In this document: positions 1-8,892 of the stretch, in pieces
Layout: each line of letters starts with the position of its first letter
Numbering within the stretch: position 1 is the first letter of the stretch
Assembly (NCBI GenBank): GCA_030692765.1
Contig: JAUYUB010000002.1
Coordinates: forward strand, 1-64,000
Length of the DNA stretch: 64,000 bases
Direction: 5' to 3'
Source: Sulfuricurvum sp.
GTDB taxonomy: Bacteria; Campylobacterota; Campylobacteria; Campylobacterales; Sulfurimonadaceae
Program-made: the position numbers and the translations under genes
Notes under the pieces: generated by a model
The model's database searches: none
Seen by the model: the letters and a program-made list of their open reading frames with translations, nothing else
Told to the model about the DNA's origin: nothing

Positions 1-395
1 AAGACGAGTTGGCTTTCGCCGCTGCTTATTTCTTTGCACGATTTGTTTGCGAGGTGTTCTATCTCCAAAAGTCTCAAAACCTTCTCGATCTCCTCATGCG
101 CAGTTCCATTTAACAGACTCAGCTCCAAGAACTCGCGTACATCAATATACTCATCAAAGACTTCGAGTTTTGAGGGGATGAAATTCAAAAGTCTGGCTCT
201 AAGCTCACCGCTCATCTCACAGACTTTTTGCGTGTTGCAGAAAATACGGTCGTTTTCTTTCAAATTGACAATTGCTTTGGCCAGTGTGGTCTTGCCCGCA
301 CCGTTTGAGCCTAAAATGACCATATTTTCGTTGTTGAGTTCAAATGAAACATTATTTAAATAGTCGGTATGAAGATGATCAATGTTTAGATTCAC
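1..395 (-). CDS. ABC transporter ATP-binding protein, partial (probable corrinoid/iron-chelate importer)
   Basis: This is the N-terminal ~131 residues of an ABC ATPase; the C-terminus lies outside the window. A GTG at 393-395 opens a frame that overlaps the end of the upstream binding-protein gene by 17 nt. The Walker A motif GSNGAGKT lies about 35 residues in, and an ABC signature variant (SSGES) is at the window edge. Family knowledge says such subunits power import through an inner-membrane permease. Its position directly behind a BtuF-like protein, a DUF4430 protein and a BtuB-like receptor suggests the BtuD role. The permease is not in the window and may follow. Substrate is inferred only from context. 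Confidence 0.85.
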   Translation of the reverse strand, partial: MNLNIDHLHTDYLNNVSFELNNENMVILGSNGAGKTTLAKAIVNLKENDRIFCNTQKVCEMSGELRARLLNFIPSKLEVFDEYIDVREFLELSLLNGTAHEEIEKVLRLLEIEHLANKSCKEISSGESQLV

Positions 396-1203
396 GTAAA
401 ATCTTTGTGAAGTCATCGATAAAAAGGACGATCCTGTCGCTTGGAATCCCTGCGTAATCCCCCTCCTGAATAAAGACAGAGTGCGTTTTTGCCGCATTGA
501 TAGGAAGATCGCGCCACGGGGAGAGGATCATTTCGCGCGTAAGATGCCGCTCCTTCATCAGCGGCGCGAGAACGATGACGATGTCGGGATTGGTTTTAAG
601 TATTTTTTCGAGATTGAGGACGGGTTGCCCTTTTCGACTGCTTTGCAGTGCATTGACATTCCCGCTGGCTTGGATAATATCATCGAAATAAAGATTTTGT
701 CCTGCTACATAAATCTCTTTGGAGAGATCGGTCGGGGAACCGATGACAATGAGAATCTTTTTATTTTGGACAATCCCTCTCAATCCTAGGAGTGATTTGT
801 CTATTCTTTTGGTTATGGCAACAGCTTTAGCCTCAGCATGTAACGGCTTGGCTATGGTGAAAAATGCTTTTTTGATGGAGTCGATAGTATCTATTTTAAT
901 AACAATCGTTTTTATCCCAAGTTGGGCTAACTTCTGGGTAAGAGGGAGATTATTGTCTTGCATTATGACAAGGTCAGGAGAGAGAGTCACTATTTTTTCC
1001 AGTGACGGGGAGAAATATCCTCCCACTTTCGTAACGCTTTTTGCTTCTTTTGGAGTATTACAATAAGAGGTATTCCCAACGACTTTTTCCCCCTCACCAA
1101 GGGCAAAAATCATCTCATTGACAGCAGGGCTTAGAGCGATGATACGTTCGACTGCCGAGAGTTGAACAGCCGTGATACAGATGAAAACTAATCTTAATAA
1201 CAT
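379..1203 (-). CDS. Periplasmic substrate-binding protein, BtuF/FepB-like
   Basis: A 274-residue class III periplasmic binding protein. The N-terminus has a hydrophobic signal peptide (MLLRLVFICITAVQLSA), followed by the family's typical opening RIIALSPAVNEMIFALG and the later segment GGYFSPSLEKIVTLSPDLVI. I chose ATG 1203 over the upstream GTG 1224 because an AAGGT box sits eight bases before it and the overlap with the preceding gene falls to 10 nt. Proteins of this kind deliver vitamin B12 or ferric chelates to an ABC permease. The neighbours (BtuB-like receptor, DUF4430 protein, ABC ATPase) favour corrinoids. The exact ligand is inferred. Confidence 0.85.
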   Translation of the reverse strand: MLLRLVFICITAVQLSAVERIIALSPAVNEMIFALGEGEKVVGNTSYCNTPKEAKSVTKVGGYFSPSLEKIVTLSPDLVIMQDNNLPLTQKLAQLGIKTIVIKIDTIDSIKKAFFTIAKPLHAEAKAVAITKRIDKSLLGLRGIVQNKKILIVIGSPTDLSKEIYVAGQNLYFDDIIQASGNVNALQSSRKGQPVLNLEKILKTNPDIVIVLAPLMKERHLTREMILSPWRDLPINAAKTHSVFIQEGDYAGIPSDRIVLFIDDFTKILRESKH

Positions 1204-1541
1204 GCTTCTACCTTGTAAACCCACATCATACTTTTTTCATTCTTTAGAACATAATTTTCTGCCATCTTTTTGACAGAATTTCCATCCATAAGATAGAACC
1301 AGCCGAATTTTCCAACTTTCGATTGTACCCCGTCAATAGAGCGGACAAAAGTAAATCTCCCCTTTTTGGCAACGACAACGTCGCTGACTTGCTTGAGCAG
1401 ATCCAGCGCCGTTGTTGTCCCCTCGTTGTAGGTTGTGGTAACTACTTTGTCGGGCGTATCATTAGCATAAACAATGGTTACTTCAATATCGTTTGCCAAG
1501 ATACCGGCACATAAAAGTAAGAGTACACTAATAATTTTCAT
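1194..1541 (-). CDS. DUF4430 (transcobalamin-like C-terminal domain) periplasmic protein
   Basis: A 115-residue exported protein with a short signal peptide (MKIISVLLLLCAGILAND) and a single DUF4430 domain. The family hallmark is visible near the C-terminus: GWFYLMDGNSVKKMAENYVL, then KSMMWVYKV. DUF4430 is the fold of the C-terminal domain of intrinsic factor and transcobalamin, which caps bound cobalamin. Its start overlaps the receptor stop (ATGA), and its end overlaps the binding-protein gene by 10 nt, so all are probably translated together. I infer a periplasmic corrinoid-binding or hand-over role between receptor and BtuF-like protein; no direct function can be read from the sequence. 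Confidence 0.8.
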   Translation of the reverse strand: MKIISVLLLLCAGILANDIEVTIVYANDTPDKVVTTTYNEGTTTALDLLKQVSDVVVAKKGRFTFVRSIDGVQSKVGKFGWFYLMDGNSVKKMAENYVLKNEKSMMWVYKVEACY

Positions 1542-3334
1542 CAGAATGATGCCTGTAAACCCACATAATATGCACGAGATGACGTTGCGTATCCGTCTAC
1601 AGTTTGATAGTATTTATCGGCGATATTGTCGATTTTGATATATGTTTGGAATGTTTTGTTTATAGTGTAATTTGCTACAGTATTCCAAACGGTATAGTAG
1701 CCTGTTTGGGCACCAGATTCATTGTCCTTGTCGTATCTACTGCCAATATAGGAACCGTTTAGGTTAAGATGAAAGTTTTCAATTCCGTAATAATCTATTC
1801 CAAATCCTATTTGTTCTTTTGGTCGACGTGCCAAGCTCTGATTGAGACTGTTTTTTGCACTTAATTGAGTGTAGTTTACATTTAAAGATGTATCTTTTAT
1901 TATTTTTGTTTGGTAGGAAAGTTCATATCCATTGAATTTTGACTCACCTTTTTCATTAAAATAATGAAAGCTTGGAATGAAGCTATAGTTTATCATGTCA
2001 GTAATTTTATTCTCAAAATAAGTAGCTTTAAGTCCTTGATATTCTATGGTAGCATCAAATGATTGTGTACTTTCAGGTCTTAATGTTGCTGTATAGCTTA
2101 AGTTGCTCAAAGTAGGAGCATTGTAAGCAGTACCGTAGTTAGAGGATAGACTAAGGTCTTTGGTAAAATTGTATTTAGCACCTAGTTTTCCTGTTGCTTT
2201 TTGATCAAATTTAGAGTTATCATCATATCGAAATGTTTCAGAAAAAAGCCAATCTTTAAATCTATTGGTATTGGCAATAAAGATACCTTTAGTTTGGTAC
2301 TTTAGTGCATTGTTGATGTATTCAAAGTTTTGCTGATTTAGTCCAATAATCAGTTCACTGTTCTCGCTATAATTAATATTTGTTTGGAGGCCAAACTCAT
2401 TTACCATGCTTTTTGCATTAAAAGTACCTTGTGTTCTATCAAATTTTGATTGTTGAGCATATGCTTTGATTTTATAAGAATCGGAGGTATGCGTGTAGTT
2501 TGTGGACATAAAGGTGTGATTTAAATACGATTTATTGGTTAAATTGTCACCAGTTGAACTATCATAATCGTATTGTGCATCGATTTTTTTATAAGAAAAA
2601 CTCAATTCATCATTATTTGAGAGATTTATTCCGCCTTGGATATTGTAGGTATTGTTGGTAGAACCATCCTTTTCCAATCCTAGCTCGTTGCCTCTTTTTC
2701 CATAATTTGGAGAAGATTTTTTTGCCTCAAACGCGCTAAACCCATCTGTGTCAAATCTATTGGCATTGATCTTGATATAGCCTTGATCTGTTTTATTCGA
2801 GAGTGTAGCTGTGTAGCTTTGAGTATTAAAGCTTCCGTATTTAACGCCGGCTTTAGCTGTAAGACCTTTTTGTGCTGTTTTGGTGATTATATTGACAACT
2901 CCACCGCTGGCATCTGCTCCCCAGATGCCTGATTGAGCCCCTTTTATAACTTCTATTCGCTCTATGTCATTCACAGATAACTGTGCTAATGGTGCACCGC
3001 TTAAACCTGCAGGTTCATTGTATCTAATACCGTCTATGACTATGAGGATTCTTTTTGAGTCAATTCCTCTGATAAAAAGAGAGTCTAGTTGACCAACACC
3101 ACCATTAGAGGTGGTGCTGATGCCGGGTAGAGTATTAAGTGCTTCTGCTATGGTCGAAAAATGCCGCTCTTGGATTTGTTCTGAGGTGATTATTTCAACA
3201 TTGGAAGTAACATTTTGAAGGGATTGTTCGGTTTTGGTTGCCGTAACGACGATAGGATCTACTGTGAGAGTTTCAGCCCCTAATGAGGCAACTAGTGTTG
3301 CAGACGCAACGAGTGATAGGGTGTGTTTAAACAT
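1541..3334 (-). CDS. btuB: TonB-dependent outer-membrane receptor, BtuB-like
   Basis: A 597-residue outer-membrane receptor. The chosen start (ATG 3334) gives a proper signal peptide (MFKHTLSLVASATLVASLGA) and has AAGGAC just upstream; the frame is open a further 33 codons but those look like leader sequence. After the signal comes a TonB box (PIVVTATK), a plug domain with the LFIRGIDSKRILIVIDGIR stretch and IERIEVIKG, and a 22-strand-type barrel ending in aromatic F. The size and short TonB box fit BtuB, and the DUF4430/BtuF/ABC genes downstream fit corrinoid uptake. An iron-chelate substrate cannot be excluded from sequence alone. Confidence 0.85.
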   Translation of the reverse strand: MFKHTLSLVASATLVASLGAETLTVDPIVVTATKTEQSLQNVTSNVEIITSEQIQERHFSTIAEALNTLPGISTTSNGGVGQLDSLFIRGIDSKRILIVIDGIRYNEPAGLSGAPLAQLSVNDIERIEVIKGAQSGIWGADASGGVVNIITKTAQKGLTAKAGVKYGSFNTQSYTATLSNKTDQGYIKINANRFDTDGFSAFEAKKSSPNYGKRGNELGLEKDGSTNNTYNIQGGINLSNNDELSFSYKKIDAQYDYDSSTGDNLTNKSYLNHTFMSTNYTHTSDSYKIKAYAQQSKFDRTQGTFNAKSMVNEFGLQTNINYSENSELIIGLNQQNFEYINNALKYQTKGIFIANTNRFKDWLFSETFRYDDNSKFDQKATGKLGAKYNFTKDLSLSSNYGTAYNAPTLSNLSYTATLRPESTQSFDATIEYQGLKATYFENKITDMINYSFIPSFHYFNEKGESKFNGYELSYQTKIIKDTSLNVNYTQLSAKNSLNQSLARRPKEQIGFGIDYYGIENFHLNLNGSYIGSRYDKDNESGAQTGYYTVWNTVANYTINKTFQTYIKIDNIADKYYQTVDGYATSSRAYYVGLQASF

Positions 3335-3649
3335 GAGTGTCCTTGAATAAGTGTAATAATAGTTGAGAGAAGGACACTCGTGGGTGGTGAGATAGTAGAG
3401 TAAGTGTGGATGGGATGCGTCGGACAGATCCACTCGATACGAGTGAAGTTTTGGAGCATACGCACAGCAGAAGCATACGCTTGAATAGCGGCAAGAGAAA
3501 AGTATGTTTTACCAAACCCTTTGGGTGCTTGCATCTTTGTCCTTTTTAACGATAAAGGAATTAAATCCCTTTATCTTCGCTAGCCGCTATGGCACTGAAG
3601 CTTTGCCTCTTTAGAGGCAGAACTATTTAGCGGATTATAGCAGGAATTT
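3335..3649 (-). promoter_or_regulatory. Structured 5' leader of the btuB operon with promoter, leader ORF and SD-sequestering hairpin
   Basis: This 315-nt gap holds no ordinary gene. Reading the minus strand: a TATAAT -10 box at 3639-3634; a hairpin with arms GCCTCT/AGAGGC (3618-3605); a hairpin with arms GATAAAGG/CCTTTATC (3575-3551); an AAGGAC ribosome site and ATG at 3534 that open an 80-codon frame running past the btuB start to 3292; and finally a perfect 10-bp inverted repeat, GAGTGTCCTT at 3379-3370 and AAGGACACTC at 3344-3335, whose second arm is the btuB ribosome site and abuts its ATG. This arrangement predicts translational control of btuB. I could not find the canonical cobalamin riboswitch core. 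Confidence 0.55.
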
Positions 3650-5221
3650 TTACGATTTAAACTGTCCAAGCTGTGTGTTAAGGTTTGTTGCGGCGAGGTA
3701 CAGCTCATTAGCAATAGCGGCAACTTGTTTGATCTCATTTTGATTATGCTCTGATAGATTGGACATTTCAGAGACTTTAGCGATGATTTCATTGATTTTG
3801 ACAGCCATTATTTCAGAGGTTTCAACACTTTTTTGACTTGTAATTACATTCATATTGAGTGCACTGGTGGTTGAATCTATTTTGGTATCAATTTCTTGAG
3901 AGCGTTCTCCAAGTCTTTCGATATTTCCACTGTTAGCATTCATCATGTCGGAGGAATCTGAGATCGATTGGATAACCACAGAGATGATAGAATTGATTTC
4001 CGTCAAACTTTTTTGTGTTCGCTCTGCCAGCTTACGTACTTCATCCGCAACAACAGCGAATCCGCGACCATGCTCACCTGCCCGAGCGGCTTCGATGGCG
4101 GCATTGAGTGCGAGTAGGTTGGTTTGATCCGCAATATCAGAAATAATGCTAAGCACACCGCTAACACTTGATGCTTCGCTGGAGAGCTGTGCAAAACGCT
4201 CACCCAAATCGTTACTCATTTGCGTTGCATTATGAATTTCATTGGTGATGATATGGGCGATATCACGGACGCTTTCAAGCTCCTTGGCACTGTTGCGGGT
4301 ATTTTCCAGTGTGTCACGGGCCATATCTACACTTTTCGTGAGAGAATTACCGATTTCAGAAGCGGTTTGATTGGCATTGTGTGCAAGTGTATTTGCTTTT
4401 TCAGAATGTTGGGCTAAATTTGAAGCGGCTGTGTTGAGCGAAGTTGTTGATTTTACGGCTGCGTTGGTGATCTCTTTGGTATCATTGATGGTGGACTGAA
4501 TTTTTTCGATGAAGGTATTGACATAGCCGCTGGCAGTACCGATCTCATCTTTGGTGTTTAAGATAGGAAGGCGCTTGGTCAGGTCCCCGTTTCCATGGGC
4601 AAGATCAGCAGAAACATGATCAAGCTCTTCAATAGGTCTTAAGATACTTCTTCCTGAAACGTAGTTGATTGAAATGAGCAAAGCGGCTAAAAGACTCCCT
4701 AAGATAAGGAACCATTTGAAAAAGCTGGACTTAAGTGCGTCAAAATAATCAGCTTTATTGATCCCGGGGATAACCCACATGTCCCATGCAGGTATATAGC
4801 GGTACGCAGCGATTTTATCTTGTCCCGTAGTTGCTGAAACGTACTCGTAGATTCCACCCGCTTTATCGGCACGGATGTGATCAATGTAATCATGTCCCGC
4901 TTTGTTTTGCCCTTCATCTTTGGGGTGGATAGTCATTACGCCATCGGCATTGATAAAATAGACGTATCCGCTGGCTCCGATTTTGATACTCTTGATTCCT
5001 TCTTTAAAAGCTGTTTCTTCATAGGCTTTGGGCTCAATTTTTGAGATGTAATTGACATTTTTTTCTAATGAGTCAGCAACGGTAATCAAGTCGTTGGTCA
5101 TAATGTCTTTTATCGAGCTCGTGGCAAGGAAGTATGCTACAATGACACTTACTAAAACAGCGCCTACGGCTGCTGCTAGATTGAAAATGAATTTTGATTT
5201 GATGGTATTGAATACAGCCAT
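3650..5221 (-). CDS. Methyl-accepting chemotaxis protein with periplasmic Cache domain
   Basis: A 523-residue transmembrane chemoreceptor. TM1 spans about residues 11-31, a single Cache-type periplasmic sensor about 35-165 (segment [16 protein letters not shown]), TM2 about 168-190, then a HAMP domain and a long signalling coiled coil. The hairpin tip [19 protein letters not shown] (about residues 365-383) is canonical for CheA/CheW contact. The protein ends in QFKS with no CheR-tethering pentapeptide. Single Cache domains of this sort commonly bind small carboxylates, but the ligand is unknown. It is monocistronic and sits head to head with the RqcH-like gene. It is the only membrane MCP in the window and is far from the chemosensory cluster at 46.6-64 kb. 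Confidence 0.92.
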   Translation of the reverse strand: MAVFNTIKSKFIFNLAAAVGAVLVSVIVAYFLATSSIKDIMTNDLITVADSLEKNVNYISKIEPKAYEETAFKEGIKSIKIGASGYVYFINADGVMTIHPKDEGQNKAGHDYIDHIRADKAGGIYEYVSATTGQDKIAAYRYIPAWDMWVIPGINKADYFDALKSSFFKWFLILGSLLAALLISINYVSGRSILRPIEELDHVSADLAHGNGDLTKRLPILNTKDEIGTASGYVNTFIEKIQSTINDTKEITNAAVKSTTSLNTAASNLAQHSEKANTLAHNANQTASEIGNSLTKSVDMARDTLENTRNSAKELESVRDIAHIITNEIHNATQMSNDLGERFAQLSSEASSVSGVLSIISDIADQTNLLALNAAIEAARAGEHGRGFAVVADEVRKLAERTQKSLTEINSIISVVIQSISDSSDMMNANSGNIERLGERSQEIDTKIDSTTSALNMNVITSQKSVETSEIMAVKINEIIAKVSEMSNLSEHNQNEIKQVAAIANELYLAATNLNTQLGQFKS

Positions 5222-5339
5222 GAGGAACAGATCCGCCTTTTTGGATAAGATTATCGTCTATAAAGACAATTTTATTTGTGCCTCATTGTAGTACCCCTTT
5301 AATAAATTACTTCTGAAGCTAGGATAACATTTTACAACA

Positions 5340-6677
5340 ATGAAATTTTCACATTTAGAACAAATCGTTCATTATTTACAGCGTTTTAAGCAAATTAACA
5401 CGGCATATCGGCTGAGCGACACGCAAATCCGCTTGGTGTTTGACAACAATGACGTGATTACCTTTGAGATGCGGCGAGATAATCCGAGTATTTTTCTTTC
5501 CCCTACGGCCGAGCGGGGGAAAATGTATCAAGCTCCGTTTGATGTGCTTCTCTCTAAGCGTTTGGCGCGCTCAACAATTCAATCCATCACCCTTCACAAC
5601 AATGACAAGCTTATCCGTATTGTTGTGAGCCAAAGCGGTTCCTATAAAAGCGAAGTCACAATGCTGCAGCTTGAGTTTACGGGCAAACATACCAATGCGA
5701 TCCTTTTGGACAGAGACGAAAAGGTTTTAGAAGCACTTCGTCATGTCGATGCTGAGATATCGGTGCGTACTGTACGCGTTGGGCAGGTACTTATCGATCC
5801 GCCACGACCATCGTTTACTCCCAAACCGTATCCGCTGGAAGATGTAGAAAGCTTTTTGAAGGATGCGTATTCTCAATACGCTGATGGAATTCTGGAACGA
5901 TTGAAGCGTGAAAAATCGCTGTTCATTGCCAAACGTTTGGATCAATATAAAACACATCTGTCACAGCTTGAGGATGAGGATATTTTGGCTAAAGAGGCTT
6001 TGGAGTGTCAGGATATCGGGCATCTCATATTGGCAAATTTACACACGATCAAAGGGTACGAAACGCATATAAAATTGAATAATTTTGACGGGACACCCAT
6101 CGAGTTCGATGTTCCTTCAGGATGTCGAGATGCGGCGATGATGGCACAGTCATTTTTTAAACGTTCAAAAAAAGCGAAACAAAAAAGGTTGGGACTGCAC
6201 ATAGAACGTGACAATTTGGAGGAAAAGATTCGCCATTTTGAATTGTTTATACAGACGATTCAAGAAGCAAATACACCTGAAGAAATTGCGTTGTTATTTC
6301 CACCAAAATCTGTTGGAACAAAAGCGAAGCCAACCGCAAAACCTTCCGACAGTATTGCTGAATTTTGGATTGAAGGGTGTAAAGTATCCTTGGGTAAAAG
6401 TGAAAAAGGGAACATTCAACTCTTGCAAAATTCACGGGCTAAAGACATATGGCTACACCTAAAAGACCGTCCATCTGCACACGTGATCATTACTACGGAC
6501 AAGCAGCAGTTAAGCGAAAAGATACTGCAAGCAGCGGCTAAATTATGTGTTGATTTCTCTGTATTTGAAAAAGGGCGCTATTTGGTCGATTATACTCCAA
6601 GACGCGAAGTAAAAGTTCAGAACAAAGCCAATGTCCTATATACAGACGCCAAAACGATCATGGTGGACAAGGGCTAG
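5340..6677 (+). CDS. rqcH: NFACT family protein, RqcH/Rqc2 homologue (compact)
   Basis: A 445-residue NFACT protein: NFACT-N at the start (MKFSHLEQIVHYLQRF...), a coiled-coil middle (about residues 180-320) and an NFACT-R/DUF814 domain at the end (AKDIWLHLKDRPSAHVII, about 370-390). The RqcH family binds stalled 50S subunits carrying peptidyl-tRNA and adds alanine tails for degradation. At 445 residues it is shorter than the roughly 570 of Bacillus RqcH. The position equivalent to the family's DR motif, needed for tRNA recruitment in B. subtilis, reads NDKL, so tailing activity is uncertain. The start is a plain ATG with AT-rich upstream sequence. Confidence 0.85.
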   Translation: MKFSHLEQIVHYLQRFKQINTAYRLSDTQIRLVFDNNDVITFEMRRDNPSIFLSPTAERGKMYQAPFDVLLSKRLARSTIQSITLHNNDKLIRIVVSQSGSYKSEVTMLQLEFTGKHTNAILLDRDEKVLEALRHVDAEISVRTVRVGQVLIDPPRPSFTPKPYPLEDVESFLKDAYSQYADGILERLKREKSLFIAKRLDQYKTHLSQLEDEDILAKEALECQDIGHLILANLHTIKGYETHIKLNNFDGTPIEFDVPSGCRDAAMMAQSFFKRSKKAKQKRLGLHIERDNLEEKIRHFELFIQTIQEANTPEEIALLFPPKSVGTKAKPTAKPSDSIAEFWIEGCKVSLGKSEKGNIQLLQNSRAKDIWLHLKDRPSAHVIITTDKQQLSEKILQAAAKLCVDFSVFEKGRYLVDYTPRREVKVQNKANVLYTDAKTIMVDKG

Positions 6678-6702
6678 AACGAATAGTAATGAGGTGAGTG
6701 CA

Positions 6703-7008
6703 ATGGCAATCGGTCCTGTTGGAAACACAATTTATGTTAATCAGCAAATGGCGAGTGTGGCAAGCGATAAAAATGTTCAGTTGAACCGTTTTGAACTTCA
6801 AGCATTGGCAGCACAAGTGATTATGCAAGATCAAGAAAAAGAGGTTCTGGAAGTTCGCCCTACTGAAGAAAATCACGCAGTTGATCCTGATCGCGAACAT
6901 ACCAAAGAACAAGCCGAACAAGAAGAGAAACGTGCAGAAGATCAGGAGAATGCTTTGTCCAAGGAAGAAGAGCAAAAACCACTGCATATCTTAGATATTA
7001 AAGTGTGA
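6703..7008 (+). CDS. Conserved hypothetical protein, acidic coiled-coil C-terminus
   Basis: A 101-residue protein I do not recognise. ATG 6703 is preceded by GAGGTGAG, a good ribosome site; an in-frame earlier start inside the RqcH gene lacks one. The first 50 residues are mixed (MAIGPVGNTIYVNQQMASVA...) and the rest is a highly charged Glu/Lys/Arg-rich helix, probably a coiled coil. No signal peptide or membrane segment is seen. It begins 25 nt after rqcH, so co-transcription is likely. The opening resembles those of small flagellar-accessory proteins in this phylum, but that is too weak to name it. Confidence 0.7.
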   Translation: MAIGPVGNTIYVNQQMASVASDKNVQLNRFELQALAAQVIMQDQEKEVLEVRPTEENHAVDPDREHTKEQAEQEEKRAEDQENALSKEEEQKPLHILDIKV

Positions 7009-7060
7009 TTACGCTATACTCGCGATAATATAGTTATGCCCATAATATAGGATACACACG

Positions 7061-7822
7061 ATGCAAGCAACGAACAGCGGATTACAAACCAGGATTATAA
7101 CTGCCGTTTTCTTGGGGCTTGGAGTTGTCGTCATTGGGTTGATCAATAACTTTTGGTTGATTTGGTTTGCGCTTGGGGTTGTGTATCTTTTGGCGTTTCA
7201 TGAAGCCAATCGCCTTTTTGGGATCAATAACAATTCTTTATATGCTTATGCGGCGATTCTTTGGATTACGGCAGCTTTGTATCCTTATGGCGAGGACCTT
7301 ATTTTGATAGCCGGAATTATTTTTGCCGGTGCTGTTGCCTATACGCAGAACATTCCGCATAAAAACTTTTTGCCTTTTCTTTACCCGACGGCAGGAATGC
7401 TGTTTACCCTCAGTTTGTACGAAGAGTATGGGATAGGGGCTCTCTTGTGGCTTCTTGTGGTGGTGGCTTCTGCAGATATCGGAGCTTATTTTGTTGGTAA
7501 AAGCATCGGCAAAACCCCTTTTAGCGCTTCTTCTCCGAATAAAACACGTGAAGGTGTTTACGGTGGAATTGTTACGGCAACCATCGCCGGATTTTTTATC
7601 GGTATTACCATCGTTGAGGACATTCCTCAAGCCATTATTATTTCGTTGATGGCGGCTGTCGGATCGGTATTCGGAGATCTCTTTGAGAGTTATTTAAAGC
7701 GGCAAGCGGGTGTTAAGGACAGCGGCTCTATTTTGCCGGGCCATGGCGGCGTTCTTGACCGTATAGACGGTTATTTGTTCTCATCGATTATTATGCTGGT
7801 ATTGCTACGAGGTCTCGCTTGA
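7061..7822 (+). CDS. cdsA: Phosphatidate cytidylyltransferase
   Basis: A 253-residue integral membrane enzyme with about seven hydrophobic segments. It makes CDP-diacylglycerol from phosphatidate and CTP, the entry step to bacterial phospholipids. The C-terminal signature is intact: SYLKRQAGVKDSGSILPGHG followed by GVLDRIDG, including the metal-binding aspartates. It heads a tight four-gene run (cdsA-dxr-hydrolase-tsaD) in which every junction overlaps by four nucleotides; the cdsA stop overlaps the TTG start of dxr. A TATAAT-like sequence lies near 7028-7045 upstream. Confidence 0.95.
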   Translation: MQATNSGLQTRIITAVFLGLGVVVIGLINNFWLIWFALGVVYLLAFHEANRLFGINNNSLYAYAAILWITAALYPYGEDLILIAGIIFAGAVAYTQNIPHKNFLPFLYPTAGMLFTLSLYEEYGIGALLWLLVVVASADIGAYFVGKSIGKTPFSASSPNKTREGVYGGIVTATIAGFFIGITIVEDIPQAIIISLMAAVGSVFGDLFESYLKRQAGVKDSGSILPGHGGVLDRIDGYLFSSIIMLVLLRGLA

Positions 7823-8892
7823 TCCTTTTAGGATCGACGGGCTCTATTGGTGTCAATGCTCTTTTAATCGCAGAGCAATTTGCCCTCAATATAGACACAT
7901 TGGTTGCGGGACGTAACCTCTCTTTGCTCAATGAGCAAATTAAAAAATATTCTCCAAAATGTGTTGTCGTATTGAATCATGAGGATATTTCTGCGGTTAA
8001 TCACCCTCACGTCCTTTGGGGGGAAGAGGGGATTTTACATGCCATTGAGTCATCTGAATCAAATCTTGTCATTAATGCGCTCGTGGGCTTTGCGGGATTA
8101 CGGCCTACGCTCAAAGCAATTGAATGCGGTAAGCGTATAGCACTGGCAAACAAAGAGTCTCTGGTTGCAGCGGGTGCGTTTATGGACATCTCAAAAATCC
8201 AGCCCATCGACAGTGAACATTTTGGTCTTTGGTATTTAAACAATAGCGCCCGCCCCATAGAGCGTATGCTTATTACCGCAAGCGGAGGCGCTTTTAGAGA
8301 CTGGCCTATAGAAAAAATCCAAGAAGCAACGCTCAAAGACGCACTCAATCATCCCAATTGGTCCATGGGTCAGAAGATCACGATAGACAGTGCTTCTATG
8401 ATGAACAAGATGTTTGAACTTCTCGAAGCCCGATGGCTTTTTGGTGAGGGAGAATACGATGCGGTTATTGAGACAAAATCCATTATTCATGCACTGATCG
8501 ATTACCGTGATGGTTCAACAACGGCTCATTTGGCACGCGCTGACATGCAGTTGCCCATTGCCTATGCTCTGATGGGGCAGATGGATCAAAAAATTCTTCC
8601 TTCGGTTAATTTGTTGGAAGTGGGTTCATTGGAATTTCGTGAGATCGCCGCAGAACGCTATCCTATTTGGGAGATACGACAAGAATTATTGCGCAATCCA
8701 AAGCGTGGGGTTGTGGTTAATGCTGCCAATGAAGCTGCTATTGAGCTTTTTATAGCGGGTAAAATCTCTTTTGTAGATATTGCCAAACAGGTGATACACG
8801 CGTTTGAACATTTTACCCAAGAGCCCAACAATATAGACGATGTTTTTGCAATGGACTGGGATGTTCGTAATCATATAAAGAGTCGTGTATGA
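7819..8892 (+). CDS. dxr: 1-deoxy-D-xylulose 5-phosphate reductoisomerase
   Basis: A 357-residue enzyme of the MEP isoprenoid pathway that converts DXP to MEP with NADPH. The nucleotide-binding motif LLGSTGSIG is at the very N-terminus. The catalytic region includes LANKESLVAAG and TIDSASMMNKMFELLEA, and SIIHALIDYRDGS is also present. The start is a TTG overlapping the cdsA stop (TTGA at 7819-7822); no later start would keep the Rossmann motif, so translation must depend on coupling. The protein is slightly shorter than the ~400 residues of E. coli Dxr because the N-terminus begins directly at the first strand. Confidence 0.95.
   Translation: MILLGSTGSIGVNALLIAEQFALNIDTLVAGRNLSLLNEQIKKYSPKCVVVLNHEDISAVNHPHVLWGEEGILHAIESSESNLVINALVGFAGLRPTLKAIECGKRIALANKESLVAAGAFMDISKIQPIDSEHFGLWYLNNSARPIERMLITASGGAFRDWPIEKIQEATLKDALNHPNWSMGQKITIDSASMMNKMFELLEARWLFGEGEYDAVIETKSIIHALIDYRDGSTTAHLARADMQLPIAYALMGQMDQKILPSVNLLEVGSLEFREIAAERYPIWEIRQELLRNPKRGVVVNAANEAAIELFIAGKISFVDIAKQVIHAFEHFTQEPNNIDDVFAMDWDVRNHIKSRV

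Noticed and set aside
3292-3534. 80-codon minus-strand frame with a PKGFGKT motif resembling a P-loop
   Set aside because: Too short for an ATPase, no Walker B, and most of it overlaps btuB in another frame. Kept only as a possible leader ORF.
3335-3649. Cobalamin riboswitch upstream of btuB
   Set aside because: I could not find the conserved core (GGTGxAAxTCC-type and GCCACTG-type segments) on the correct strand. Other structure exists but not this class by eye.
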